A stretch of DNA of 64,000 bases from Cohnella nanjingensis (GCF_014212125.1 NZ_JACJVP010000001.1:124001-188000); one strand, 5' to 3'; shown: positions 41,948 through 51,602, numbered from the stretch's first letter. Translations and numbers: made by a program. Notes: generated by a model from the sequence alone, not told the origin.

Positions 41948-43758
41948 GCCATCTGTTCCAGCCAGATATCCTTAAAGTCGATCCAGCCGAGCGTGTTCAG
42001 GGTGACGCCGCGAACGGAGGGATGAAGGTAGGTCCGAAGCTCTTTGTGATGAAGGAAGATGACGGAGGCTTCGTCGCGCAGGTGCTCCTCGATCACCTTC
42101 AGATGCTGCCGTCTGCAGGGCTCGGTATCGGATCTTAAGGCGTCGTCGATCCGCCCGCAGATCCAATCCAGGCGCTCGTCGTCCAGATAAGAACGGAAGA
42201 CGCAATCTCCGTGCTCATAAGTCTCGATCTCGCACACCTCGTCTTCGGAGAACACGATCCCGGAGATCGTCAGATCCGCATCCATGAAAGGGTTGGCATA
42301 GCACGGCGTATCTTCCCAAGTAAAGAGCTTGAGCTCGACAGCGATGTCCCATTGCGCGAGCCGCGCGACGATCCAGCGGGCATCCGCCTCGAACTTCTCG
42401 TGCGCGGCGAATCGGATGGCGGAACCGTCGTAGTGGGACTCGCGCAGCGCGGTCTTGACGCGTTCCGGACGGAACGGCTCGACGGACCGGGATTGGCTCG
42501 TCTCCGGCCGGAAGCCGAACGCCGGCAGCACGCGATCGCCTCCGAGCTCCGAGACGAGCTCGCGCGTATTCAGGATCATGCGCACGGCCCGGCGAAACGC
42601 CTCCGATTGCTGTGACCCCGGACGGCGAAGGTTCCAAGTGAGCATCGTGCAGCCTTGGCACAATTGCGTCAGCGTCTGCCAGTTCTCTCTGTGCTTGCCC
42701 AGCGGATGTCTCCCGTCTACTTCGTGATGCAGTACCAGTACTTCCGGCATGCCTACCGGCGACGACGCGCAATCTTCCGGCATGATGATCATATCGACCC
42801 CGTCGAGATAAGGTCTGCCTTCATGATAAGCGGCGTGGGCGGCCAATTCGATGCAGTGCGAGGAATGCGAGACGAGCCGGAAGGGGCCGGAACCGATCGG
42901 CAGCCGCCAGAACTCCGCTTCGTCTATACCGCCGAGTTCGGCGGGCAGTATGGAGGCCGCGCAAGAGCACATGAACCGGTCGAAGATCCGGTTCGGGCGA
43001 CTCAACTGGATGCAGACGACGCGAGAGCCGAGCGGTTCGACGCGCTCGACACCGCGGAGCAGCCAACGGTTCTGCGTATCCCCGCGCAAGCGCTCCAGCG
43101 TATACACCACGTCTTTCGCAGTCAGCTCGCGTCCGTCGTGGAAGCGCACGCCTTTGCGCAGATAGAAGGTCCACTCCGTCGCTTCGGGATTGGAGGTCCA
43201 ATAGTGCGCGAGCAGAGGGACGATCTTGCCGAGCTCCGCGTCAAACCGAAGCAGCCGATCGAACAACTGCCGCACGAGATGCGCGTCGAAGGCGTAGTTC
43301 ACTTGGGCGGGATCCAACGTCGTGACGGGCTTGTACACGGGGAATCGCAGCGTATCGCAGGCGGGAATGCCATCGCGGGCTTCTTCTTTGCGGTAGCCGA
43401 ATTGGCCGTTCAGCCACTCGAGAAATTTGGGCTTCGCCTGCGTCCCTTCGCCATAGGATTGGAGCAGCTCGAAGGATTGCTTGTAGTCGCCTTGTTCCGC
43501 GTGGCATTGGGACAGATCGAGAAGAAAGCTCTCTTTCTGCACTTTGAAAGCGATGCGCGAGCGGTTGCCGCGGCCGCGGCCGGGGATCCATTCGATCAAG
43601 CCTTCATCCTCGAGCCTGTGCAGGATCAGTTTGGCGTTCCGCGGGGTGCAGTACAGCGTTTCCGACAGCTCCTCCAACGTCGCTTCGACCGGCAAACCTT
43701 CGCTCGTCTCTCCGCCGAAACGCTCATAAAGCGTCAAGTATCGCTCTGCCGTTATCAC
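41944..43758 (-). CDS. SgrR-type regulator: HTH plus solute-binding domain
   Basis: From GTG 43758 (after GAGAGGAGG, 8 nt) the protein has 604 aa. The N-terminal 110 residues form an SgrR-like winged helix (AERYLTLYERFG, ATLEELSETLYCTPRNAKLILHRL). The rest is a family 5 extracellular solute-binding fold (TTLDPAQVNYAFDAHLVRQLFDRL, GVRFHDGRELTAKDVVYTLERL) with no signal peptide, so it senses a ligand in the cytosol. SgrR controls sugar-phosphate stress in enterics; in Bacillaceae such proteins usually control an adjacent transporter, absent here. An open frame upstream to 44121 lacks a start signal. Confidence 0.85.
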   Translation of the reverse strand: MITAERYLTLYERFGGETSEGLPVEATLEELSETLYCTPRNAKLILHRLEDEGLIEWIPGRGRGNRSRIAFKVQKESFLLDLSQCHAEQGDYKQSFELLQSYGEGTQAKPKFLEWLNGQFGYRKEEARDGIPACDTLRFPVYKPVTTLDPAQVNYAFDAHLVRQLFDRLLRFDAELGKIVPLLAHYWTSNPEATEWTFYLRKGVRFHDGRELTAKDVVYTLERLRGDTQNRWLLRGVERVEPLGSRVVCIQLSRPNRIFDRFMCSCAASILPAELGGIDEAEFWRLPIGSGPFRLVSHSSHCIELAAHAAYHEGRPYLDGVDMIIMPEDCASSPVGMPEVLVLHHEVDGRHPLGKHRENWQTLTQLCQGCTMLTWNLRRPGSQQSEAFRRAVRMILNTRELVSELGGDRVLPAFGFRPETSQSRSVEPFRPERVKTALRESHYDGSAIRFAAHEKFEADARWIVARLAQWDIAVELKLFTWEDTPCYANPFMDADLTISGIVFSEDEVCEIETYEHGDCVFRSYLDDERLDWICGRIDDALRSDTEPCRRQHLKVIEEHLRDEASVIFLHHKELRTYLHPSVRGVTLNTLGWIDFKDIWLEQMA

Positions 43759-43887
43759 CTTTTCGGCCTCCTCTCGGCACGTGCCTATGGAAAAGGGGAA
43801 ATCGTTCGAGACGATTATACGCTTTTTAGCCCCTTTTGAACAGCGCATAATGTCCTTAGAGAGAGAGGATGAAACGGAGGAGAGGGC

Positions 43888-44079
43888 ATGTTGGAACATC
43901 AATATATGATCGAGAAGCTGGCGGAATACCGGGAAGCGGAATTCAGGGGCCGCAATCCGTGGACGGAAGCGGAGCTGCGCGCGGAGAAAAGCGGGAAGCG
44001 CCTCCCGCCGCCGCCCAAAAGGGGCGGCTGGCTCGTCGGGATCGTCATGCTGGGCATCGGGTTCCGCCGCGGCCGGTAA
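43888..44079 (+). CDS. Small hypothetical protein divergent from the SgrR-like gene
   Basis: 63 aa from ATG 43888 with a good ribosome site (GGAGGAGAGGG). A charged helical N-terminus (MIEKLAEYREAEFRG) is followed by PPPPKRGGWLVGIVMLGIG, perhaps a short membrane-contact segment, and a basic end. I do not recognise it. The divergent position suggests a link to the regulator, but nothing proves it. Confidence 0.5.
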   Translation: MLEHQYMIEKLAEYREAEFRGRNPWTEAELRAEKSGKRLPPPPKRGGWLVGIVMLGIGFRRGR

Positions 44080-44220
44080 GCGGTTCGCATGCGATGACCC
44101 GGGCGCCGCTGCGCCTCGCATGGTATGATAAGGGAGAATGCGGACCGCTGTGCATGCCTTGCCGCTAGCAAGGCCACCCTAGTCCGTGAGACTCGTTGCG
44201 AGGAAAGAGAGGGCGACGCC

Positions 44221-44736
44221 ATGGGCGCGGAACCGGAAGTCCAAGCCAGACCGATCGCGAATTCCCGCTCCGTCATGACGGAGATGGTATTCCCGGGAGA
44301 TACGAATCACCACGGCACGATGTTCGGCGGGACGCTGATGCAGTATATCGACAAGATCGCGGCGATCGCCGCGATGCGCCACTGCAACATGCCGGTCGTG
44401 ACGGCGTCGACGGACAGCCTCGACTTCCTGTCGCCGATCAAGGTGGGCGAAGCCATCGAGCTGGAAGCGTTCGTGACCTGGACGCACCGCAGCTCCATGG
44501 AGGTCTACTGCGTCGTCCGCGCGGAGAATTTGTTCACGGGCGAGAAGCGTCTTACCGTGACGGCCTTCAGCACGTTCGTGGCGTTGAACGAGCAGGGCCG
44601 GCCGGCCGCGGTGCCGGCCGTCTATCCGGAGAACGACGCGGAACGGGCGCTGCACGACAGCGCGGCCGAGAGATTCGCGCTGCGGCAGAAGCGGAGAAAG
44701 CAGCGGTATTCGTCGACAGAAGGTCCGGACAAGTGA
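44221..44736 (+). CDS. Acyl-CoA thioesterase (hot-dog fold, YkhA-like)
   Basis: A 171-aa protein from ATG 44221. The hot-dog signature is TEMVFPGDTNHHGTMFGG (catalytic Asn/His/Asp region), then VTASTDSLDFLSPIKVGE and VYCVVRAENLFTG. Enzymes of this group hydrolyse medium- to long-chain acyl-CoA and form hexamers. Upstream in-frame codons from 44125 lack a ribosome site. It precedes thyA by 41 bp. Confidence 0.9.
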   Translation: MGAEPEVQARPIANSRSVMTEMVFPGDTNHHGTMFGGTLMQYIDKIAAIAAMRHCNMPVVTASTDSLDFLSPIKVGEAIELEAFVTWTHRSSMEVYCVVRAENLFTGEKRLTVTAFSTFVALNEQGRPAAVPAVYPENDAERALHDSAAERFALRQKRRKQRYSSTEGPDK

Positions 44737-44777
44737 TACAATAGAGTATCTATCCCGACATGAAAGTGGTGCTCGTT

Positions 44778-45572
44778 GTGCGCAATTATTTGGACCTGCT
44801 TCAAGATATTATGGACCACGGCGTGGCGCGCGGAGACCGGACGGGGACGGGGACGATCAGCGTATTCGGCCGCCAGCTCCGGTTCGATCTGCAGGAAGGC
44901 TTCCCGCTCGTCACGACGAAGCGGATGCATCTGAAGTCGATCGTCCACGAGCTGCTGTGGTTCTTGAGCGGCGAGACCAACATCCGTTACCTCAAAGAGA
45001 ACGGCGTCACCATCTGGGACGAATGGGCCGACGAGAACGGCGATCTGGGTCCGGTCTACGGTTCCCAGTGGCGGGCCTGGGAAGGCCCGGACGGCCGCAA
45101 GTTCGATCAGATCGCGCAGGTGATCGAATCGATCAAGCGCAACCCGGAATCCCGCCGGCATATCGTCAGCGCCTGGAACGTCGCGGAGATCGACAACATG
45201 AAGCTGCCGCCGTGCCATTTCGTCTTTCAGTTCTACGTGGCGGACGGCAAGCTCTCCTGCATGCTGACGATGCGTTCCGTCGATACGTTCCTCGGATTGC
45301 CGTTCAACATCGCCTCCTACGCGCTCCTCACCCACATGGTCGCCCAGCAGTGCGGGCTCGAAGCCGGCGAATTCATCTGGTCCGGGGGAGACGTGCATAT
45401 TTACAGCAATCATTTCGAGCAAGTGAAGCTCCAGCTGACGCGCGAGCCGTTCCCGCTGCCGAAGCTCGTCATCCGGCGCAAGCCGGAATCGATCTTCGAC
45501 TACAAATACGAGGACTTCGCGTTCGAGGGCTATCAGTATCATCCGACGATCAAGGCGCCGATCGCGGTCTGA
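44778..45572 (+). CDS. thyA: Thymidylate synthase
   Basis: The GTG at 44778 yields 264 aa beginning [14 protein letters not shown], the normal ThyA length and start; the ATG at 44760 would add six residues and overlaps the ribosome site. The enzyme methylates dUMP with methylene-tetrahydrofolate. Key motifs are [12 protein letters not shown], the nucleophile Cys in [12 protein letters not shown], and DVHIYSNH. Dihydrofolate, the by-product, is recycled by the folA gene 0.75 kb downstream. Confidence 0.96.
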   Translation: MRNYLDLLQDIMDHGVARGDRTGTGTISVFGRQLRFDLQEGFPLVTTKRMHLKSIVHELLWFLSGETNIRYLKENGVTIWDEWADENGDLGPVYGSQWRAWEGPDGRKFDQIAQVIESIKRNPESRRHIVSAWNVAEIDNMKLPPCHFVFQFYVADGKLSCMLTMRSVDTFLGLPFNIASYALLTHMVAQQCGLEAGEFIWSGGDVHIYSNHFEQVKLQLTREPFPLPKLVIRRKPESIFDYKYEDFAFEGYQYHPTIKAPIAV

Positions 45573-45594
45573 CGGACCAAGAGGTCCATTTCTG

Positions 45595-45631
45595 GATCAC
45601 CACGGACGGCTTGACCGCCGTGGTGATCTTT
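45595..45631 (+). terminator. Terminator of thyA
   Basis: A near-perfect 15-bp stem GATCACCACGG-CGG / CCG-CCGTGGTGATC with a CTTGA loop, followed by TTTAT. Confidence 0.88.
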
Positions 45632-45654
45632 ATCATCCGGGGAGGTTCGGGGAG

Positions 45655-46209
45655 ATGGAGATGAACAAGACGATCAAGGGAGCCCGCGTCGCGCTGCGCT
45701 ACCTGGAAGAACGGGACGCCGAAGCGTTCGTTGATATGCATCGGCGCAATCGCGATTTCTTTCAGCCTTTCCTGTACGAGCGCGGTGAGGAGTTCTATAC
45801 GGCCGCTTATCAAGTCGAGCAGTTCCGCAAAAGCAAAGCGATGGCCGAGAACGACGAAAAGTATGCGTACGGCATCTTCCTGCGCGAGACGAACGATCTG
45901 ATCGGTATGATCTCGCTTAGCCAAGTCACGCGCGGACCGCTCCAATCTTGCTGGGTCGGCTACTATCTGGACCAACGGCACAACGGGCGGGGGTATGTAT
46001 CGGAAGCGCTGCGTCTTGTCGTCGACTTTGCCTTTAACGATCTAAAGTTGCACAGGGTCGAAGCAGGCGTCATGCCGCATAACGCCAAGTCGATCCAAGT
46101 CGTGGAGAAGGCCGGCTTCGAACGCGAAGGGTTGAACAAGAAGAACGTATTCTTGAACGGGCAATGGCAGGATCATCTTCACTTTGCGATTGTGAATCCG
46201 AACGATTAA
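45655..46209 (+). CDS. GNAT acetyltransferase, RimJ/RimL group
   Basis: A 184-aa acetyltransferase: VALRYLEERDAEAFVDMHRRN, then LIGMISLSQV, the acetyl-CoA motif VGYYLDQRHNGRGYVSEALRLV and KLHRVEAGVMPHNAKSI, a pattern typical of RimJ/YdaF proteins that acetylate N-terminal or small-molecule amines. The target is unknown. It lies between thyA and folA. Start at ATG 45655 or 45661, both behind GGGGAG. Confidence 0.88.
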   Translation: MEMNKTIKGARVALRYLEERDAEAFVDMHRRNRDFFQPFLYERGEEFYTAAYQVEQFRKSKAMAENDEKYAYGIFLRETNDLIGMISLSQVTRGPLQSCWVGYYLDQRHNGRGYVSEALRLVVDFAFNDLKLHRVEAGVMPHNAKSIQVVEKAGFEREGLNKKNVFLNGQWQDHLHFAIVNPND

Positions 46210-46328
46210 CAGGGATTTTACTTGTTATGTACGCATTTTCGCGAATTGTCACCTTTCTTCCGATAGTCATCTTTCGACAGGCTATGTTATGATGTAGAAA
46301 AGAGAGACGAAGAGGGGGAGAGGCCCGC

Positions 46329-46832
46329 ATGTCGATTACAATGATCGCAGCCGTCGCCAAGAACGGCGTGATCGGCGCGGACAACGATTTGCCTTGGCGG
46401 CTCAAGGCCGATATGGCCTTTTTTAAAGCTCAGACGATGGGGAAGCCGGTCTTGATGGGGAGCAACACCTTTCGCTCCTTGCGCAAGCCGCTCGCGGGCC
46501 GAACGAACGTCGTCCTTTCGCGAACGATGGCCGAAGCGCCGGAAGGCTGCGTGCTGGTCCGATCGGTAGAAGATGCGCTGCGGCTGTATGGCGGCGATCG
46601 GCTGATGGTGATCGGGGGAGCGGAGGTATACGGCCAATTGCTGCCGCATGCCGATCGCCTGCTGCTCACGGAGTTGGATGAGGCGGTCGCCGGAGACGCG
46701 AAGTTCCCGGAATTCGACCGCGCGGAATGGCGGCTGGAATCGCGCGTGCCGCATCGGCCTGACGCGGACAATCCGATCTCTTTTGCGTTCTGCACTTACG
46801 TTCGCGGCCCTGCGGAAAGTGCAAAGAATTGA
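46329..46832 (+). CDS. folA: Dihydrofolate reductase
   Basis: A 167-aa enzyme with MIAAVAKNGVIGADNDLPWRL, catalytic Asp28, the NADPH motif VLMGSNTFRSL, VVLSRTM and VIGGAEVYGQLL. It regenerates tetrahydrofolate for ThyA and, indirectly, MetH. GGGGGAGAGG precedes the ATG. Gene order thyA-(GNAT)-folA is close to the common thyA-folA pair of Firmicutes. Confidence 0.96.
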   Translation: MSITMIAAVAKNGVIGADNDLPWRLKADMAFFKAQTMGKPVLMGSNTFRSLRKPLAGRTNVVLSRTMAEAPEGCVLVRSVEDALRLYGGDRLMVIGGAEVYGQLLPHADRLLLTELDEAVAGDAKFPEFDRAEWRLESRVPHRPDADNPISFAFCTYVRGPAESAKN

Positions 46833-46912
46833 GCGGATAATCCATTCTGGGCACGACTCCTATCAGGTAAGATGATTGATCATGCTGTGCAAAATCCTTG
46901 ACGCAGATAGGC

Positions 46913-46941
46913 TTGCATCTTCAACCTTCAATGGCTATATT
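46913..46941 (+). promoter_or_regulatory. Candidate gltD promoter
   Basis: TTGCAT (46913-46918), 17-bp spacer, TATATT (46936-46941), 57 bp before gltD. Confidence 0.5.
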
Positions 46942-46998
46942 GAATGAAGCAGAAATCGCAAGTGTTCGTGCGAATTACCGACAGATGGAGGAAATGGG

Positions 46999-48489
46999 AT
47001 GTCGACACCTACGGGATTTATGGAATATCAGCGCGAGCTCCCGAGCGATCGCGATCCGTTGGAGCGCATCAAGGATTGGAATGAATTCCACCGGATGTTC
47101 TCCGAAGAGCAATTGCGCACCCAGGGCGCCCGCTGCATGGATTGCGGCACGCCCTATTGCCATACGGGCATGGAACTGTCGGGGGGCGCCTCCGGCTGCC
47201 CGATCAACAACCTGATCCCGGAGTGGAACAACCTCGTCTACCGCGGATTGTGGAAGGAAGCCTACGAGCGACTCGCGAAGACGAACAACTTCCCAGAATT
47301 CACCGGACGCGTCTGTCCGGCGCCCTGCGAAGGCTCCTGCACCGTCGGCCTTATCGGCGACGCGGTCACGATCAAGACGATCGAGCAGGCGATCATCGAC
47401 CGCGCTTTCGAAGAAGGCTGGGTCGTGCCGCAGCCGCCGAAGTCGCGTACCGGCAAGCGCGTAGCCGTCATCGGCTCCGGCCCCGCAGGACTGGCCGCAG
47501 CCGCTCAGCTGAATAAAGCCGGCCACACGGTAACCGTATTCGAGCGCGCGGATCGTCCGGGCGGACTGCTCACGTACGGTATCCCGACGATGAAGCTGGA
47601 GAAGCATATCGTTCAGCGCCGCGTCGATCTCATGGCCGAAGAGGGCATCGAATTCGTCACGAACACCGAGATCGGCAAGGACATCTCCGCCAAGCAGCTC
47701 GCCGAGGAGTACGATTCGATCATCCTCTGCGGCGGCGCGACCAAGGCGCGCGGAATCGGACCGGTCGAAGGCGCGAACCTCAAGGGCATCTACCCGGCGA
47801 TGGAATATCTGAACGGCACGATCAAGAGCTATCTCGATTCGAACCTGGAAGACGGCAATTATATCTCCGCTAAGGACAAGCACGTGATCGTCATCGGCGG
47901 CGGCGATACCGGAACCGACTGCGTCGCGACCGCGCTGAGACACGGCTGCACGAGCGTCTCGCAATTCGGCACGCACGCCAAGGCGCCGCTGACGCGCGAT
48001 CAGATCAACAACCCGTGGCCGGAGTTCCCGAACGTCTACACGCTCGACTATGCCCACGAGGAAGCCAAAGCGCTGTACGGCGAAGATCCGCGCGCCTTCT
48101 CCGTCCTGACGAAGAAGTTCGTCGGCGACGAGAACGGCAACGTGAAGGAACTGCACACGGTGCAGATCCGCCGCTACATCGACGACCAAGGCCGCAAGAT
48201 CTACGAAGAGATCCCCGGCTCCGAGAAGGTATGGCCGGCCGACATCGTCCTCGTCGCCGTCGGATTCGAAGGGCCGGAGTCGACGCTGATCGACCAGTTG
48301 GGCCTGGAGACCGACCGCCGCACGAACGTCAAGGCCGCATACGGCAAGTACAAGACCAATATCGACAAAGTATTCGCCGCCGGCGATATGCGCCGCGGCC
48401 AGAGCCTTATCGTCTGGGCGATCAACGAAGGCCGCGAAGCGGCTCGCGAAGTCGACAGATACTTGATGGGATCGACGATGCTGCCTTAA
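46999..48489 (+). CDS. gltD: Glutamate synthase small subunit
   Basis: A 496-aa NADPH-oxidising subunit. The N-terminal Fe-S region has CMDCGTPYCHTG and CPINNLIPEWN, followed by CPAPCEGSC. The FAD site is VAVIGSGPAGLAAAAQL and the NADPH site VIVIGGGDTGTDCV; MRRGQSLIVWAI is the typical end. It passes electrons to GltB, which makes glutamate from glutamine and 2-oxoglutarate. No gltB follows, so the large subunit must lie elsewhere. Ribosome site GGAGG precedes the ATG. Confidence 0.95.
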   Translation: MSTPTGFMEYQRELPSDRDPLERIKDWNEFHRMFSEEQLRTQGARCMDCGTPYCHTGMELSGGASGCPINNLIPEWNNLVYRGLWKEAYERLAKTNNFPEFTGRVCPAPCEGSCTVGLIGDAVTIKTIEQAIIDRAFEEGWVVPQPPKSRTGKRVAVIGSGPAGLAAAAQLNKAGHTVTVFERADRPGGLLTYGIPTMKLEKHIVQRRVDLMAEEGIEFVTNTEIGKDISAKQLAEEYDSIILCGGATKARGIGPVEGANLKGIYPAMEYLNGTIKSYLDSNLEDGNYISAKDKHVIVIGGGDTGTDCVATALRHGCTSVSQFGTHAKAPLTRDQINNPWPEFPNVYTLDYAHEEAKALYGEDPRAFSVLTKKFVGDENGNVKELHTVQIRRYIDDQGRKIYEEIPGSEKVWPADIVLVAVGFEGPESTLIDQLGLETDRRTNVKAAYGKYKTNIDKVFAAGDMRRGQSLIVWAINEGREAAREVDRYLMGSTMLP

Positions 48490-48521
48490 CCGGCGGGGAA
48501 GCGCCGAATAGAGTAGGCTGG

Positions 48522-48572
48522 AGGGTTGCTCCGGCGGCAGTCGCGATGACGCCGCCGCAGAGCAGCCCTTTT
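48522..48572 (+). terminator. Terminator of gltD
   Basis: AGGGTTGCTC pairs with GAGCAGCCCT (one G-T), and inside it CGGCGGC pairs with GCCGCCG; TTTT follows. Confidence 0.78.
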
Positions 48573-48635
48573 GAGCGCAGTCGGACGGATGCGATGCGCA
48601 AGGAGAAGGACGAGAGGAAAGGGGGAGTGCAAAAC

Positions 48636-48959
48636 GTGATCCGGTATGGAGATGAATTCGCCAAGGAATTAACATTCGTGGGGATCGATGCCCGGATCGA
48701 ACGGCGCGACGGGCAGTGGGTCGACGTCGTGCTCCGGTTCGCGACGGCCGAAGAGACGCCGATTCCGAGCGATCTGATCGATCTCACGGGGTTGATCGTC
48801 TGCACGCACGAAGGTCATCCGATCCAGATGATCCCGCTCGATGAGGGGTGCGACTGCGAATACCAATTCACCGTAGGCGAGAAGGAACAGATCGAAGCCT
48901 ATATCCGCAGCGAAGCCGTGCAGACTGCGCTTAAAAGGGAAGCGATGGCGGCCGGATAA
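48636..48959 (+). CDS. Conserved hypothetical protein
   Basis: About 107 aa from GTG 48636, 10 nt after AAAGGGGGA; GTG 48627 and ATG 48594 are alternatives. It is acidic and soluble: VGIDARIERRDGQWVDVVLRF, then LIDLTGLIVCTHEGHPIQMIPLDEGCDCEYQF and a helical end. The two cysteines in GCDCEY are notable. No family recognised. It stands between gltD and the cell-wall protein gene. Confidence 0.6.
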   Translation: MIRYGDEFAKELTFVGIDARIERRDGQWVDVVLRFATAEETPIPSDLIDLTGLIVCTHEGHPIQMIPLDEGCDCEYQFTVGEKEQIEAYIRSEAVQTALKREAMAAG

Positions 48960-49030
48960 TGCCGACATCGGTCGGCGCTCGCGGATCGAGCGGCGTCGAG
49001 ACCGAACGTAGAGCCGGCGGGCTTGGTCAA

Positions 49031-49140
49031 TCCAACTGCGCAACCAACCAACAAACCAAGCAAGCAACCAACAAACCGCGCAACCAACCAACAAACCAAG
49101 CAACCAAGCAACCAACCAGCCACCAAGCAATTCAGCCGTG
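49031..49140. repeat. Low-complexity AACC/AAGC tract
   Basis: About 110 bp made of CAACCAACCAACAAACCAAG-like words in irregular order, almost free of T. It lies between two genes and ends 110 bp before the next start. It looks like slippage-derived simple repeat. Confidence 0.85.
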
Positions 49141-49248
49141 CAACCCATCCATCCCGAGCGAGAACCCTCTTCCGCCTGCTGAAAGCCTATGATAAACTGA
49201 TGCCTAGATCGATAGGAACGGATACGGGCGGGAGGTGCACGGAAGAGG

Positions 49249-50325
49249 ATGGAGCGCATTGCCTTGTTGTCGCCGCAAGACGTAAGCGTCATCCGCCGCT
49301 ACGTGCAGACCAAGTACGCGCCGCTGGCGGACGGCAGACAGGCGGAGATTGTCGCGGACGCGATCCGCCGCACGATCGAACGACGGCTTCCGGACTGGCC
49401 GGACGCGCTCCGGCGCGCCGTGACGGACAAGCTGATCCATCGCTGCGTCGTGGCGGAGCAGCGCGAGGTGCTGCCCGAAGACGTATTGGACGCGTGCGGC
49501 GAGACCGGGGGCGCCGATTCGGTCGACGCCGGGACGCTGCTGCGTTGGCTGAACGAACGGACCTCGAATCCTTGGTCCGCCGAGCGGTTGTCCGCTCATC
49601 TGCGAAGCCGCGCGACCGAACCGGCAATGGGCGCGAACGGCCCGGAGGGGGCTGCGACCGCGGTCGCGGCGGGTTCGGTCCCGGCGGCCGACTCCGGCGC
49701 GGGGGAGAGCGGCGAGTGGCGGTCCCGCCGGCTCATAGCGTGGGGGAGACGCCTCGCGTGGCCGCTCCTTGCCGTCTCGCTCGCCGTGGGGCTGACGGTA
49801 GCCGTCTCGCGGCAGCCGGCGCGCGAAACGGAGCCCCGAGCGGTGCCGCAGCCGACCGCCGTCGCGACGCCCGTGCCGAAGCCGGATGCCGGCATGCCCG
49901 AGGCGCTGCGTTACGCGGATATCGATGCGACTGCGGTGAAGCGCTATCTGCGCACGCGGGACTCGATGCTGGCGGACGAGCCGTACTTCGGGGCCATCGT
50001 GAAGAGCGCCCGCAAGCACGACGTCAATCCGCTGCTGCTGTTCGCGATCGTCGGCCAGGAGCAAGGCTTCGTCCCGAAGTCGAACAAGCAGGCGAAGCAG
50101 ATCGCGAACAACCCGTTCAACGTCTTCCACAGCTGGGAGACGTACAATACGGACATCCTCGACGCTTCGGATATCGCGGCCAAGCTGCTCGCGAAGCTGG
50201 GGCGCTCGCGCCCGGAGGGGCGCGATCCGTTCGCCTGGTTCAATCGGACCTACGCCGAAGACCCGGCGTGGGCGGTAGGGGTGCGCAAGCTGTTCGACAA
50301 GCTCTCATCGCTTCCCGCGTCTTGA
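49249..50325 (+). CDS. Membrane-anchored glucosaminidase/lysozyme-like protein
   Basis: A 358-aa protein. The first 130 residues are a soluble helical region; one membrane segment lies at about 168-183 (PLLAVSLAVGLTVAV); a Pro/Ala linker follows; the last 140 residues resemble a lysozyme-like wall hydrolase (AIVKSARKHDVNPLLLFAIVGQEQGF, PFNVFHSWETYNTD). The Glu in GQEQGF is the likely catalytic acid. The topology puts this domain outside. Similar proteins are annotated as glucosaminidase domain proteins. A role in wall remodelling is inferred. Confidence 0.65.
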   Translation: MERIALLSPQDVSVIRRYVQTKYAPLADGRQAEIVADAIRRTIERRLPDWPDALRRAVTDKLIHRCVVAEQREVLPEDVLDACGETGGADSVDAGTLLRWLNERTSNPWSAERLSAHLRSRATEPAMGANGPEGAATAVAAGSVPAADSGAGESGEWRSRRLIAWGRRLAWPLLAVSLAVGLTVAVSRQPARETEPRAVPQPTAVATPVPKPDAGMPEALRYADIDATAVKRYLRTRDSMLADEPYFGAIVKSARKHDVNPLLLFAIVGQEQGFVPKSNKQAKQIANNPFNVFHSWETYNTDILDASDIAAKLLAKLGRSRPEGRDPFAWFNRTYAEDPAWAVGVRKLFDKLSSLPAS

Positions 50326-50459
50326 AATTTCCGCATGCGAACAGGCCGTCTCGACGCGTCCATCCGGACGTTCGGGGCGGCCTGTTTCGTTTTCCTCGTC
50401 CTCCGAAGTTGACGGCGCGGTACGGCGAATGCCGTAAATCCGGCAATCGATAACGCCGT

Positions 50460-51200
50460 CTACGATCGGTTCAGCATCAGATAGTCGTCGATGGCCGGAG
50501 GCACCTGCGGCAACGCGGTCAGCGTCAACAAGGCGCCGCGGGGCGAGGCGTCGAGAGGCACCACGTTGTAGGTCCACTCCAGCTCTTGCTTCAAATAGAT
50601 GGCGTGGATGCCGCATGCGAGCGCGGGGAGGACGTCCGTGCGAACCGAATTGCCGATCATCCACGTCCGTTCGGTCTCGAACCGGCCGTCCCGCAGTATC
50701 TCCTTCAGCGCGTCCGTATTTTTGTGCATGCGAATATAGATGCGATCCTTAAAGTAGCGCTCCAGCTTCATCTGTTCGATCTTGCGGCGCTGGATCACCG
50801 GGTCGCCGCCGGTGTACAGATGCAGGCGGTGCCCGCTCTGCGCCAAGCTGTCGAGTGTCTCCTCCATATGCGGGTAGGCCTCGATCTCCTGTTCGTATAC
50901 GCTGAGTCCGAGCTGCCAGAGATGCTGCTCTTCCTCCCGGCTGCGCGGGCGTCCGTGCAGGGCGCTGTAATGCCGGTACGTATCGACGAACGATTGGGGG
51001 AAGTGCTCGCTCTGGAAGCCGACCACCTGGACGCCCGCAATGTCGATCTCGGCATGCTTCTCCAATACGGCTTCGCGGGTCAATCCCGCGGAGGCGAACC
51101 AGGTCGTCATCAGGTCGGCGAATTGATCCTGAATCAAGTGGAAGTACTTGTTGCAATAAATCAACGTATCGTCCAAGTCGAACAAAATATGCTGTTTCAT
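50460..51200 (-). CDS. HAD-superfamily hydrolase
   Basis: 246 aa from ATG 51200, 8 nt after AAGGAGCAGG; the ATG at 51218 overlaps that ribosome site. Motif I is ILFDLDDTLIYCN, motif II LHLYTGGDP, motif III Lys in RRKIEQMKLE and motif IV MIGNSVRTDVLPAL (GNS-D variant). A helical cap lies between motifs I and II. The GN-x-x-x-x-D form of motif IV is common in phosphatases of phosphosugars. Substrate unknown. Confidence 0.85.
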   Translation of the reverse strand: MKQHILFDLDDTLIYCNKYFHLIQDQFADLMTTWFASAGLTREAVLEKHAEIDIAGVQVVGFQSEHFPQSFVDTYRHYSALHGRPRSREEEQHLWQLGLSVYEQEIEAYPHMEETLDSLAQSGHRLHLYTGGDPVIQRRKIEQMKLERYFKDRIYIRMHKNTDALKEILRDGRFETERTWMIGNSVRTDVLPALACGIHAIYLKQELEWTYNVVPLDASPRGALLTLTALPQVPPAIDDYLMLNRS

Positions 51201-51458
51201 GTCAACCTGCTCCTTCATCCATCCTCGCGATCTTCGCTGCCGTTAGCATATCCGCGGGGCGCGCGAAAGGTTACGGTCAAGCAGCCATGGCCCAGGGTCC
51301 GACGGGACGGCGGCGCAAGGCATGTCCTCATTATGGCCGTCCGGCCGATGTTTGTAAATGAGCGACATGAGGAAAACTAAGACAAAAGCCCCCCATCGGC
51401 GAAGCGCGCGCGGCCAGGCCGCGGCGATAAGCGATGAAGGGCGGGAGGTGAGGATCCA

Positions 51459-51596
51459 ATGCCTAGAAACGCAAGCTCCAAAGCCGATGATCAACAAAAC
51501 ATGGCACGGTTCAAAGCGGAGGCGAAAGCCTTGAGGCTCGATAAAATGTCGCGCCTGCCGCCAAGCATGAACAAGATTAACAAGAACCTGCCCTAA
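51459..51596 (+). CDS. Small basic protein, 45 aa
   Basis: A short frame with a strong ribosome site (GGGAGGTGAGG) 8 nt before ATG 51459. The product starts MPRNASSKADDQQNMARF and ends MNKINKNLP; it is basic and helical, without a membrane segment. Composition recalls minor spore proteins, but I cannot match a family. It converges on the 76-aa SOS gene with 6 bp between stops. Confidence 0.55.
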   Translation: MPRNASSKADDQQNMARFKAEAKALRLDKMSRLPPSMNKINKNLP

Positions 51597-51602
51597 GCGC
51601 GC

